The notes beneath the pieces are model-generated. The model worked only from the letters and a program-made list of their open reading frames with translations. It searched no databases and was not told the origin of the DNA. From Labedaea rhizosphaerae (GTDB lineage Bacteria; Actinomycetota; Actinomycetes; Mycobacteriales; Pseudonocardiaceae): DNA of 64,000 bases. The number at the start of each line of letters is the position of its first letter. The first letter of the stretch is position 1. Location of the stretch: NCBI RefSeq assembly GCF_004362825.1, contig NZ_SNXZ01000001.1, positions 868,001-932,000 of the forward strand, in the 5' to 3' direction. Shown here in pieces: positions 37,757 to 45,185 of this stretch. Both the position numbers and the translations under genes were made by a program.

Positions 37757-38641
37757 ATGCGGGTCTTCGACATCGACGACGACGCCCACGTGCTGACCGG
37801 GGATAACACGACGCTTGTCGAAGTCGACCCGCGCACCGGCGCGGCGACCGAGCTGGTGCGCGTTCCCGCACTCGGCAACGCCCGGTACCTGCCGGGCGAG
37901 CACAAGATCGTCCTCGAGCACGGCCGGCCGCCGCAGCTCTCGGTGCTTCCGTTGCGCGGCAAGGGTTCTCTCAAGACCCTGGTGGCCGCGCCCGCAGCTT
38001 CGGTCGAGCTCCTGGACGCGTTGCCCGGCCGGGTCGTCTACCGGACGAACCAGCGTACGAAGCTCGAGTTCGACGTGGTCATCCGCAACGTGTTCATGGG
38101 TGAGGAGCAGGCGGTCTGGGACCGCGGCGGCGAGGTGCGCGAGGCGGCGGTGAGCCCGGACAGCCGGTTCGTGGCCGTGCGCCTGCCCGAGGAACTGGTG
38201 CTGGTGGCGACCATGCCCGAGACCGAGGACGACCACTTGTACCGGGTGGCCGAGGAATCCGGCACCGGCGGGCACCGCACCCTGCACTGGCTGGCCGACA
38301 GCACACGGCTCATCGCGACGAAGGCCGGCCCCGAGCGGACCGAGGTGCAGAGCTACAACGTCACGCAGGAGCGCTGGGTGACGCTGGTGCCCGACGCGGG
38401 GCGCGGAGCGGTGGTCACCCCGTCACCGGACGGCTCGCTGCTGGCCGTCGCCGTCGGGTCGCGGATCTCCTTGCACAGCGCGGAAAGCGGCGAACCCCTG
38501 CGCACGGTGGAACTCCCCGGCCCGGTGACCAGCGGGCCGCACTGGTCGCCGAACTCGGTCGCGATCGCACTGTCCACTCAGGACCAAGCACACCTGCTGA
38601 TGGCGGCGAAGGCCGAGCTGGCCTCGTTCCCCGTCACCTGA
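37757..38641 (+). CDS. Cytoplasmic beta-propeller protein of unknown function
   Basis: The 294-aa protein has no signal peptide or membrane span. It shows four to six repeats of beta-strand-rich sequence with WD/TolB-like turns such as VSPDSRFVAVRLPEE, HWLADSTRLIATK, TPSPDGSLLAVAVG and HWSPNSVAIALST. This is the pattern of WD40-like or lactonase-type propellers. It follows the amidase gene by 24 bp and may be co-transcribed. No catalytic motif is seen. A scaffolding or sensing role is only a guess. Confidence 0.7.
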   Translation: MRVFDIDDDAHVLTGDNTTLVEVDPRTGAATELVRVPALGNARYLPGEHKIVLEHGRPPQLSVLPLRGKGSLKTLVAAPAASVELLDALPGRVVYRTNQRTKLEFDVVIRNVFMGEEQAVWDRGGEVREAAVSPDSRFVAVRLPEELVLVATMPETEDDHLYRVAEESGTGGHRTLHWLADSTRLIATKAGPERTEVQSYNVTQERWVTLVPDAGRGAVVTPSPDGSLLAVAVGSRISLHSAESGEPLRTVELPGPVTSGPHWSPNSVAIALSTQDQAHLLMAAKAELASFPVT

Positions 38642-38885
38642 CACTTGACTTGTCGCGGAGGCAATCCCCGAGGCAATTCGCGGGCCTCCAACGCGGCCGT
38701 CGGCTCGAAGGCGCTTCGCGCCGAGCTGGTCAGCAAGCACCGCTCCAGTTGCGTCTGAGCGACCAAGGCCGAGCGGGCGCCCCAGACGACTTTCCATTCG
38801 CCGTCCGGGGCGTTCGGGCTGAACCGGTTTGGCGAGCAGCTCTCCGGCGGGCGGGCAGGACTGGCATCCTCCCCCGACGACTGGG

Positions 38886-40967
38886 CTACTTGCCGTCCAG
38901 GGGTTTCGCGCCGAGCTGGTTGGCGAGCAGCTCCAGCATCTCCTTCTCCGGATCCCGCGCCGGGCCCGGCTCCCCGACCGGTTCGCGGGCGGCCTGCGCC
39001 ATCATCTCGTCCTCGTCCTCCGGCTCCGGAGGTGGTGGGACGTCGGGGAAATCGTCCGGCGGCTCCGGCGGCGGTGGCTGTTCGGCTTGCCGTGCCTGCT
39101 GTTCCGGCGCGGGCGCCTGCCGCTGCGACGGCCTGGTGGGCGCGGGCCGCGCCGGTTGCGGGGTGGCCGGCGGCGGTGCGGCCAGGGCGGGCCGACCGCC
39201 GGCAACGCACTGCACGGACCACTCGCCGCCGACCGCGTGCATCAGCGCCTCGCGCAGCACGCGCACCCGGCTCTCGCCGGAGAGCTGGCGGGCCAGCGGC
39301 TCGGTCGGCATCGAGAGCACCAGCGTGTTGCCCTCGACCGACTGCACGGTCGCATTCATCAGCAACGCCAGCGTCGGCTTGCTGTGCTCCCGCACATAAC
39401 GTTCGATCTCCGGCCACACCCGGCGGATCGCGGCCGCGTCCATCGTCCCGGCCGGGCTGGGTTGCGACTGCGGCTCGGGTTGGGGCTCGGCCTGCTGGGG
39501 AACCGACTGCGGCTCGGCCGGCGGGCTGGCCGGCGCGGGCCTTTCGGTGGCCGCGGGCGGCGGGCTGGCCGGGCGGACCGGCTCGCGCGCGGGTGGTTCC
39601 GGCGCCTGCTCCGACCGACGGGTGTAGGTCTGCTTCGACTGAGTCGGTTGCGGCGCTTGGGTCTGCTGCGGCGCTGGGCTCTGCTGCGGCGGCGGGGCGG
39701 CCTGCGGCTGGGACGGGGGGGCTTCCTGCGGGGCCGGGGTCGGCTGCGCGGGTCGTGCGGCGGGAGCGGCTTGGCCCGGGGCCGCGGTGACCCGGCGTTC
39801 GAGCTGCTCGAGTCGTTGCAGCACAGCGGATTCGGCCGCCGGATCGACCGGAACGGCGGCGGGCAGCAACATCCGCGCGCACAGCAGTTCGAGCAGCAGC
39901 CGTGGTGCGGTGGCGCCGCGCATCTCGGTCAGCCCGGTGTTGACCACCTCGGCGTAGCGGGACAGCGTGGCCGGGCCGATCCGTTCGGACTGCGCCTGCA
40001 TCCGGGCGAGCTCGTCGGCGGGCGCACTGACCAGCCCCCGGGCTCCGGCGTCCGGCACCGCACGCAGCAGGACCAGGTCACGCAGCCGGTCGAGCAGGTC
40101 GGCGGCGAAGCGGCGCGGGTCGTGCCCGGCCTCGACGAGCCGGTCGACGGTGCCGTAGACGGTGGCGTGGTCGTTCGCGGCGAGCGCGTCCACCATGTCG
40201 TCGATCAGCGCGACGTCGGTGACGCCGAGCAGCGCGACCGCGCGTTCATAGGTGACACCGTCCGGTCCGGCTCCGGCCAGCAGCTGGTCGAGCACGGACT
40301 GGGTGTCGCGGGCCGAACCGCCGCCGGCCCGGATGACCAGCGGGAACACCGACCGCTCGACCGTGACGCCCTCGGCGGCGACGTTGCGTTCGAGCAGCTC
40401 ACGCATGGCGCCCGGCGGGATCAGCCGGAACGGGTAGTGGTGGGTGCGGGAGCGGATGGTGCCGAGCACCTTCTCCGGCTCGGTGGTGGCGAAGATGAAG
40501 ACGAGGTGCTCCGGCGGCTCCTCGACGATCTTGAGCAGGGCGTTGAAGCCCTGCGTGGTGACCATGTGCGCCTCGTCGACGATGAACACCCGGTAGCGCG
40601 ACTGGGCGGGCGCGTAGAAGGCGCGGTCACGCAGCTCGCGTGCGTCGTCGACACCACCGTGGCTGGCCGCGTCGAGTTCGACGACGTCGACGGTGCCCGG
40701 CCCTTCGGGGGCGAGCCCGATGCAGGATTCGCAGACGCCGCAGGGGTCGGGCGTCGGGCCCTGTTCGCAGTTCAGCGAGCGGGCGAGGATGCGGGCACTG
40801 GACGTCTTGCCGCAACCACGTGGCCCGGAGAAGAGGTAGGCGTGGTTGACCCGCTTGGCGGACAGGGCCACCCGAAGCGGTTCGGTGACGTGCTCCTGCC
40901 CCACCACCTCGGCGAAGGTGGCCGGACGGTATTTGCGGTAAAGGGCGAGCGCCACGACCGCGACCAT
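38886..40967 (-). CDS. dnaX: DNA polymerase III subunit gamma/tau
   Basis: DnaX is the clamp-loader ATPase. The roughly 693-aa protein has LYRKYRPATFAEVVGQEHV at the N-terminus, Walker A GPRGCGKT, a zinc-binding Cys cluster (NCEQGPTPDPCGVCESC), Walker B IVDEAH, sensor 1 FATTEPEK and the SRT arginine finger (IRSRTHHY). After about residue 390 a long Pro/Gln/Ala-rich linker is interrupted by a conserved tau-like domain (AIRRVWPEIERYVREHSK...). No frameshift signal was found, so only tau is expected. Start is uncertain: ATG 40967, GTG 40979 or GTG 40955 all fit; no strong ribosome site is seen. Confidence 0.95.
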   Translation of the reverse strand: MVAVVALALYRKYRPATFAEVVGQEHVTEPLRVALSAKRVNHAYLFSGPRGCGKTSSARILARSLNCEQGPTPDPCGVCESCIGLAPEGPGTVDVVELDAASHGGVDDARELRDRAFYAPAQSRYRVFIVDEAHMVTTQGFNALLKIVEEPPEHLVFIFATTEPEKVLGTIRSRTHHYPFRLIPPGAMRELLERNVAAEGVTVERSVFPLVIRAGGGSARDTQSVLDQLLAGAGPDGVTYERAVALLGVTDVALIDDMVDALAANDHATVYGTVDRLVEAGHDPRRFAADLLDRLRDLVLLRAVPDAGARGLVSAPADELARMQAQSERIGPATLSRYAEVVNTGLTEMRGATAPRLLLELLCARMLLPAAVPVDPAAESAVLQRLEQLERRVTAAPGQAAPAARPAQPTPAPQEAPPSQPQAAPPPQQSPAPQQTQAPQPTQSKQTYTRRSEQAPEPPAREPVRPASPPPAATERPAPASPPAEPQSVPQQAEPQPEPQSQPSPAGTMDAAAIRRVWPEIERYVREHSKPTLALLMNATVQSVEGNTLVLSMPTEPLARQLSGESRVRVLREALMHAVGGEWSVQCVAGGRPALAAPPPATPQPARPAPTRPSQRQAPAPEQQARQAEQPPPPEPPDDFPDVPPPPEPEDEDEMMAQAAREPVGEPGPARDPEKEMLELLANQLGAKPLDGK

Positions 40968-41040
40968 ACCGGTTGACACCGACAGTCCCCGAGGTCGGCG
41001 TCCTGAGCCTCGACCGAACAGACCCGAACCAACTCAACCC

Positions 41041-41400
41041 AGGCCAGGCAACACAACAGAACCACGACGGAAGCTATGGGCACCAGAGGCCCGAGGTCGC
41101 CGCCCCAAGGACCACCCGAAGCGGCCCGGGGCGCTCCCCATCGCAAACACAGGCAAGGCGAGCCTGGCCAACGCAACAGAACCACAACGGAAGCGGTGGC
41201 CGCTCGGGGCTCCGGGGGTCGCCCCCGGGAATCATCCGAAGCGGCCCGGGGGCGCCCTCCGCCGCAAACCCAAGCAAGTCGAGCCAGGCCAACGCAACAA
41301 AACCACGATGGAAGCCGTGCCGCTCGGGGGTCCGGGGGTCGCCCCCCGGGAATCATCCGAAGCGACCTGGGGAGCGCCCTCCGCGACCACAGGTCGCCGG
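41041..41400. repeat. Three tandem ~120-bp repeats between ffs and dnaX
   Basis: Units begin near 41041, 41161 and 41281. Each contains an ACACAACAGAACCAC-like segment, a GGAAGC box, a CGGGGGTCGCCCCCGG hairpin core (clearest in units 2 and 3) and an ATCATCCGAAGCG box. The 429-bp gap (40980-41408) holds nothing else. On the minus strand each unit reads as a GC hairpin followed by TGGTTxTGTTG, resembling repeated terminators after the SRP RNA gene. Frames that cross the array look like repeat-derived noise. Confidence 0.8.
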
Positions 41401-41408
41401 AGCGAAGG

Positions 41409-41494
41409 GGACCCCGCGCACCCGCCAGAGCTCGCTTATCCTTGCTGCCTTCCGGCCCTGGGGAGGTTCACGAGATGGACGCCGCGCGGGGTCC
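41409..41494 (-). ncRNA. ffs: Signal recognition particle RNA (4.5S type)
   Basis: Read on the minus strand, the segment starts with GGACCCCGCGC and ends with its complement GCGCGGGGTCC. The apical part carries GGGCCGGAAGGCAGCAAGG, the conserved helix 8 GGAA tetraloop and symmetric loop bound by Ffh. The short Alu-less form fits actinobacteria. A TACACT -10 element lies at 41506-41501, seven bases before the 5' end. Position upstream of dnaX is conserved in actinobacteria. The exact ends may extend a few bases. Confidence 0.93.
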
Positions 41495-41522
41495 ACGATC
41501 AGTGTAGCTAGCGGGGTTCTCC

Positions 41523-42812
41523 CTACGCCGTCGGGGTGAAGGCGTCGCGGGCGGCGAGCATCACGGAGTCGGAGACGACGGCGCTGCTGCCGAAGGTCTG
41601 CACGAAGTACGGCGACGCCGTGTCGCCCGCGTGGTTGTGCAGGAACGTTGCCGACGCCGAGTTCAGCGTGGTCGCCGGGGTGAGCACCAGCGGCGCGCCG
41701 ATCTCGGCGAGCAGGACCGTGCCCGCGAGCGCGTCGGGGAAGTTCAGCCCGTTGGCCAGGCCGACCGAGTTGCTGAACAGCTTGCCGGTGGACGGGACGG
41801 TGAAGTTGTCCTGGTTGATCAGGAACGCGGTGTTGTAGCGGTCCTTGCCGACATAGCGGGCCACAGGCAGGTCTGCGCCGAAGGTCGCGACGACGGCCTG
41901 GTCACCGGAGCGGCCGGCCGTGTAGAGGCCGATGTAGTCGTTGAACTGACCGGCCCGCTGGACGATGAAGTTCGACGTGGCCGCCGGCATCTTCGCGTCG
42001 TTGGTGAACAGCAGCGCGACCGGCAGAGCCGTGTCGTCGCCGCCGTACTTCGCACCGACGGTGAACATCGCCGCCGCGTTGCCCGCCGCGAGCGCGTCGG
42101 GGAAGTTCATGCCGGTGGTGACGAAGAACTGGTTCGTGGCCGGCATGGCCTTGGCGATGGCGATGGCGGTCTGGAACCGGTCGGAGCCACCGAGGCGCAC
42201 GGGCGTGTAGCCCAGGGAGACGATGGCGTTCTTCACGCCGTCGGACAGCGATCCGGTGCTGCCCAGCAGGTACACCTTGCCGCCGGGGGCGAGCACGCGC
42301 TGGATCTCCGCCTGCACCTCGGGCAGCAGCGTCGTGGACTTGGTCAGCAGCAGCGGCCCCTCGACCTGCGCGGCGAGCGGGCCGCCGGCCAGCGCGTCGG
42401 GGAACATGTCACCGCGCGCGAGCACGACCGCGTCGGCGACCCAGTCCTGGTCGTCGGGGTTGGTGTCGGTGGCGTCGAACCAGGTGCCCTGCGACACGCA
42501 GACCGCGGTCTTGTAGCGGTCGGTCCCGGCGTACCGCACGGCGTTCATGCTGTTGTCGGCGTTCGGGTACACGCCCATGCAGGACGCGTCGTCCGCGGCC
42601 GCCCTGGTCGTCGCGGCGTGGGCGGCGTGCCGCTGGGCGCCCTGCGCGCCGTGGTCGCGGGCCACCTGGGCCGACGCGAGGTGCTCGGTCTTGGTGAGAC
42701 CTTGTCCGGGTGCGGCCTCGGCCGCGGCGCCCAGCCCCCCGACCAGGATCCCCGACAGGACGGTGGCGGTGGCAGCGGCGATCGAGAGCGCGCGTAAACC
42801 TCTTGTGTGCAT
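41523..42812 (-). CDS. Secreted protein with cell-wall-binding repeat 2 (CWB2) domains
   Basis: The 429-aa protein has a Sec signal peptide ending near AEAAPGQG. The mature part holds three CWB2 (PF04122-type) units that repeat RYxGxDRYxTA, ADAVVLARGDxFPDALAGGPLAA and LLLT: RYAGTDRYKTAV, RLGGSDRFQTAI and RYVGKDRYNTAF. In Clostridioides such triplets anchor S-layer and wall proteins to anionic polymers; actinobacterial versions are widespread but untested. No extra catalytic domain is seen, so it may be a pure wall-binding protein. Its 5' leader can form alternative structures over the AAGGA ribosome site. Confidence 0.85.
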   Translation of the reverse strand: MHTRGLRALSIAAATATVLSGILVGGLGAAAEAAPGQGLTKTEHLASAQVARDHGAQGAQRHAAHAATTRAAADDASCMGVYPNADNSMNAVRYAGTDRYKTAVCVSQGTWFDATDTNPDDQDWVADAVVLARGDMFPDALAGGPLAAQVEGPLLLTKSTTLLPEVQAEIQRVLAPGGKVYLLGSTGSLSDGVKNAIVSLGYTPVRLGGSDRFQTAIAIAKAMPATNQFFVTTGMNFPDALAAGNAAAMFTVGAKYGGDDTALPVALLFTNDAKMPAATSNFIVQRAGQFNDYIGLYTAGRSGDQAVVATFGADLPVARYVGKDRYNTAFLINQDNFTVPSTGKLFSNSVGLANGLNFPDALAGTVLLAEIGAPLVLTPATTLNSASATFLHNHAGDTASPYFVQTFGSSAVVSDSVMLAARDAFTPTA

Positions 42813-42822
42813 GTGTGACTAA

Positions 42823-42917
42823 GGGTCCTTCCCCAGATCGATTCGCCACCGCCCAGACTGATCCCCCCTAGGGACCCGGCGCGAAGACCTGCCCAGTCTG
42901 GAGTAGACGGGCCGGGT
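42823..42917 (-). promoter_or_regulatory. Candidate structured 5' leader of the CWB2 gene
   Basis: GGGTCCTT (42823-42830), which includes the complement of the ribosome site AAGGA, can pair with AGGGACCC (42870-42877). That same segment can instead pair through ACCCGGC (42874-42880) with GCCGGGT (42911-42917). A further stem joins CCAGACTG (42853-42860) and CAGTCTGG (42894-42901). The two pairings of 42870-42880 exclude each other, as in a translational switch. No known riboswitch class was recognised. The rest of the 274-bp gap holds only the terminator at 43045-43076. Confidence 0.4.
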
Positions 42918-43044
42918 TCACCATGGGTTTAGTCCAATTGTTTCGTCACATCTCGGAGTCGGGACCGCTCCCCGGACACCGGCGCGGCTTCGCCCCGCGG
43001 GCGCGCTTGTTCAGCACTTGAGGCTGCCGCCCGGCCGGGTGTGC

Positions 43045-43076
43045 AGAAGGGGGCGGCTAGTTGGCCGCCCCCTTCT
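43045..43076 (-). terminator. Intrinsic terminator after the DUF397 gene
   Basis: AGAAGGGGGCGGC (43045-43057) and its complement (43064-43076) form a 13-bp stem with a 6-base loop, 11 bp after the DUF397 stop on the minus strand. Confidence 0.82.
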
Positions 43077-43086
43077 TACGTCCATC

Positions 43087-43296
43087 TCAGATCGAGTCGT
43101 CCCGACCCGCGGCGAGAGCTGCGCGGAAGGCCAGCCATTCATGCCTGGAGACGACGATCACCGGACCATCCTGATTCTTCGAGTCGCGGATCGCGGCCCA
43201 GCCATCAACCTTGGCCACCTCCACGCATTGGCCGCCGTTGTCGCTGCTGCGGCTGCTTTTCCGCCACACGGCGCGGGAGATGTCGGGGCTGATCAT
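43087..43296 (-). CDS. DUF397 domain protein
   Basis: The 69-aa protein shows the DUF397 pattern: WRKSSRSSDNGGQCVEVA, then AIRDSKNQDGPVIVVSRHEWLAFRAAL. DUF397 proteins are small actinobacterial partners of XRE/DUF5753 regulators (the WhiJ-type systems of Streptomyces) and may act as antagonists or toxin-antitoxin-like partners. It follows the XRE gene by 15 bp on the same strand, so the two form one transcript ended by the hairpin at 43045-43076. Cytoplasmic. Confidence 0.93.
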   Translation of the reverse strand: MISPDISRAVWRKSSRSSDNGGQCVEVAKVDGWAAIRDSKNQDGPVIVVSRHEWLAFRAALAAGRDDSI

Positions 43297-43311
43297 GTTC
43301 CCTGCTCTCAG

Positions 43312-44196
43312 CTACGAGTGCTCGTGCTCGTCAGCGATCCGCCGGAGCATCTCCCGCGACTCGACCTGGCCGAGCGATGCCGCCGACAAGCGATGCCACA
43401 GAGCATTGTAGGCGCGCACGGGCTCCTGGTCGTCGAGGTATACGGCGTCCGTGTAGTCCTCCAAGTACACGACGTCCGTCGCGGCATCGTGGTCGAACCT
43501 CAAGATCGTGAATATGAAGGACGCCGGGCAGAAGGTCTGGGCATTGAACGGCAGCACCTGCAGGTCGATGTTGGGACGCTCGGCGAGCCTGGCGAGGTGC
43601 CGCACCTGGCCGGCCATCAACTTGGGATTGCCGACAACCCGGCGCAGTACCGACTCGCTCAGGATGAAGCCCAGGGAGACATCGGCGCGATCGACAACCG
43701 ATTGACGTTCCATCCGCACACTGATCAGGCGCTCCAACTCGTCGTCGACGCTGCGTGGTGCTCCCGTGGTGAAGACGGCGCGGATGTACGCCTCGGTCTG
43801 GAGGATGCCGGGAACCACCTCGGACTCGTACACGCGGATCTCCAAGGCATCCTCTTCGAGATCGAGGTAGTCCCGAAACCAGTTCGGCGTGACGTTCCGG
43901 TAGGCGCTCCAACGTCCACGCTTGCGGCCGGCCCTGGCGAGGTCCCGCATCGTGACCGCCGCGTCCTCGTCGACGCCGTACAGGTCGATGAGGACGTTGA
44001 GGTCGGTCAGCTTGAGTCCGCTCTGGCCCTGCTCGATGCGGCTGATCTTGCTGGATGCGGCGTCGATCGCCGCCGCGGCATCTTCTTGCGTCTTGCCTGC
44101 CTGCTCGCGCGCCCGCTTCAGGACGATGCCGAGTCGACGTCGCTGGAGAGTTGCTGATGCCAAGTCAAAGACCCCCTGTTCTTTTGCGGTGCCCAT
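43312..44196 (-). CDS. XRE family regulator with DUF5753 domain
   Basis: The 294-aa protein has an XRE helix-turn-helix at about 20-75 (LKRAREQAGKTQEDAAAAIDAASSKISRIEQGQ) and a C-terminal DUF5753 domain (about 105-285) with YESEVVPGILQTEAY, RMERQSVVDR, VQVLPF-like LQVLPF and YLEDYTDAVYLDD. This is the standard WhiJ-type regulator that pairs with DUF397. The ATG at 44196 uses GGAAG as ribosome site, which lies inside one of three GGACTTC motifs, so autoregulation is likely. It diverges from the operon starting at 44650 and probably controls it. Confidence 0.94.
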   Translation of the reverse strand: MGTAKEQGVFDLASATLQRRRLGIVLKRAREQAGKTQEDAAAAIDAASSKISRIEQGQSGLKLTDLNVLIDLYGVDEDAAVTMRDLARAGRKRGRWSAYRNVTPNWFRDYLDLEEDALEIRVYESEVVPGILQTEAYIRAVFTTGAPRSVDDELERLISVRMERQSVVDRADVSLGFILSESVLRRVVGNPKLMAGQVRHLARLAERPNIDLQVLPFNAQTFCPASFIFTILRFDHDAATDVVYLEDYTDAVYLDDQEPVRAYNALWHRLSAASLGQVESREMLRRIADEHEHS

Positions 44197-44198
44197 CT

Positions 44199-44312
44199 TG
44201 GACTTCCATTACGGAGCGTGGCAACCGTCCCTCATCGGATTCACCCAGTTGAACGGTTCTCAAAGTAGAAGTCCATCTATAAGCTCATCGCAGACCTAAG
44301 TTAGAAGTCCAT
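44199..44312. promoter_or_regulatory. Three GGACTTC motifs in the XRE/operon divergent region
   Basis: TGGACTTCCA is at 44199-44208 (plus strand). ATGGACTTCTA appears twice on the minus strand (44266-44276 and 44302-44312, 36 bp apart). The first covers the XRE ribosome site. They lie in an AT-richer stretch (44240-44330) and are the only repeated motif there. They are candidate operators of the XRE regulator. Confidence 0.5.
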
Positions 44313-44460
44313 TTTGAGAGCTGGTAATCGTGGTGAGCCCTCGCGACGCCGCTCGACGGGGCGAGTGTCGCCGGATCAGGCAATGCGTGCGCGATGACCT
44401 CGCGGCCTCAATCCGGGCGCGCCGCGCCAGTTGGCCGTCGAAGACGGCGGCCTCAAGCAG

Positions 44461-44505
44461 CCCGACGGGCGGGATCGGACCCCCGACCCAGTCCCGCCCG
44501 TCGGG
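44461..44505 (+). other. Hairpin in the long leader of the 44650 operon
   Basis: CCCGACGGGCGGGA (44461-44474) pairs perfectly with 44492-44505 (14-bp stem, 17-base loop). It lies 145 bp before the first gene of the plus-strand operon. The 453-bp gap 44197-44649 holds this hairpin and the GGACTTC motifs. A 93-residue frame at 44330-44611 lacks a ribosome site and known features and is not called. The hairpin could be a terminator of an upstream transcript or an attenuator. Confidence 0.5.
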
Positions 44506-44649
44506 TGTTCAACCAATCGGCGCCTCGTGCCGCGGCAACGTGGCATTCCGAAACCGACGACACATGGCGAGCGTTCCCGTCCGCAGCGTGAACGAGACCG
44601 GAGCGACATAGATGTCGCACAGCATGAACCGAACCAACACGGAGAAACG

Positions 44650-44946
44650 ATGAATGAACAGGCGTCCAGCCCGAGTCCCGGGCAAATGCCGGAGCTGCTG
44701 CGCATCCTGTGGGCGGCCCGGATCGACACCACGGCCAACCGGTGGCATCTGACCAGGCGGGCCATCCCCCAGCTCAAGACGATCGCAGACGACACCGACG
44801 ATTCCCGTCTGCGCAAAGCCGCCGAACACGCCGAGGCAGCCATCGCGCACCTGGACACCATGGTCGAGGAACTCCGAACATCGATCGACTTCATTCAGCC
44901 TCGCCCGCTGCCCGACAAGCAGAATCCCGACCGCCGAACCGCGTGA
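44650..44946 (+). CDS. Small protein of unknown function, first gene of radical SAM operon
   Basis: The 98-aa protein starts at ATG 44650 behind GGAGA. It is helical and charged: residues 15-75 (LLRILWAARIDTTANRWHL, then RRAIPQLKTIADDTDD and KAAEHAEAAIAHLDTMVEELR) suggest two or three amphipathic helices, possibly a helical bundle. No known family is recognised. It heads the plus-strand cluster of glycosylase, radical SAM, kinase-like and NUDIX genes, separated from the glycosylase by 239 bp. It could be an accessory or regulatory subunit, which is a guess from position only. Confidence 0.68.
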   Translation: MNEQASSPSPGQMPELLRILWAARIDTTANRWHLTRRAIPQLKTIADDTDDSRLRKAAEHAEAAIAHLDTMVEELRTSIDFIQPRPLPDKQNPDRRTA

Positions 44947-44948
44947 CA

Positions 44949-45014
44949 ATGCCACGACCCATTGGCGAACAGATCCGCCGCTGTCGACGAGATCATCGCG
45001 CCGGAATCCGATGA
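44949..45014 (+). pseudogene. Possible remnant of an XRE-type N-terminus
   Basis: Three bases after the previous stop, a 21-codon frame reads MPRPIGEQIRRCRRDHRAGI, which looks like the start of an XRE repressor (GEQIRRxRR) but ends at once. The following 170 bp to the glycosylase gene hold no clear continuation in any frame. Evidence is slight. Confidence 0.25.
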
Positions 45015-45185
45015 CGAGCAAGGTGGTCCTTGCCCGTGAGCGGCGACGCGTGCCGCGATGGAATCACAGCTCGTTCCAATCTTCTGGGGGTAGTGCCCGC
45101 TCAAACTTCAAGTCGCCAGCGGGTCGATTACGTGGGCGATGGGTGATGTCGGCATGATCGAGCTACCAAGCGAGAGGACGCTGCC

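Noticed and set aside
38829-40976. 715-aa open frame on the plus strand opposite dnaX
   Set aside because: Composition is Arg/Gly-rich GC-skew shadow; dnaX motifs on the other strand are unambiguous.
41074-41356. Minus-strand frames across the 120-bp repeats
   Set aside because: They exist only because the repeat length is a multiple of three; residues repeat with the DNA and there is no ribosome site.
42823-42960. ydaO-type c-di-AMP riboswitch before the CWB2 gene
   Set aside because: The conserved GAATCC and GTCAGCTAACCTCG-like parts of that class are not present.
44330-44611. 93-aa open frame upstream of the 44650 operon
   Set aside because: No ribosome site, no conserved pattern, and it runs through a strong hairpin.
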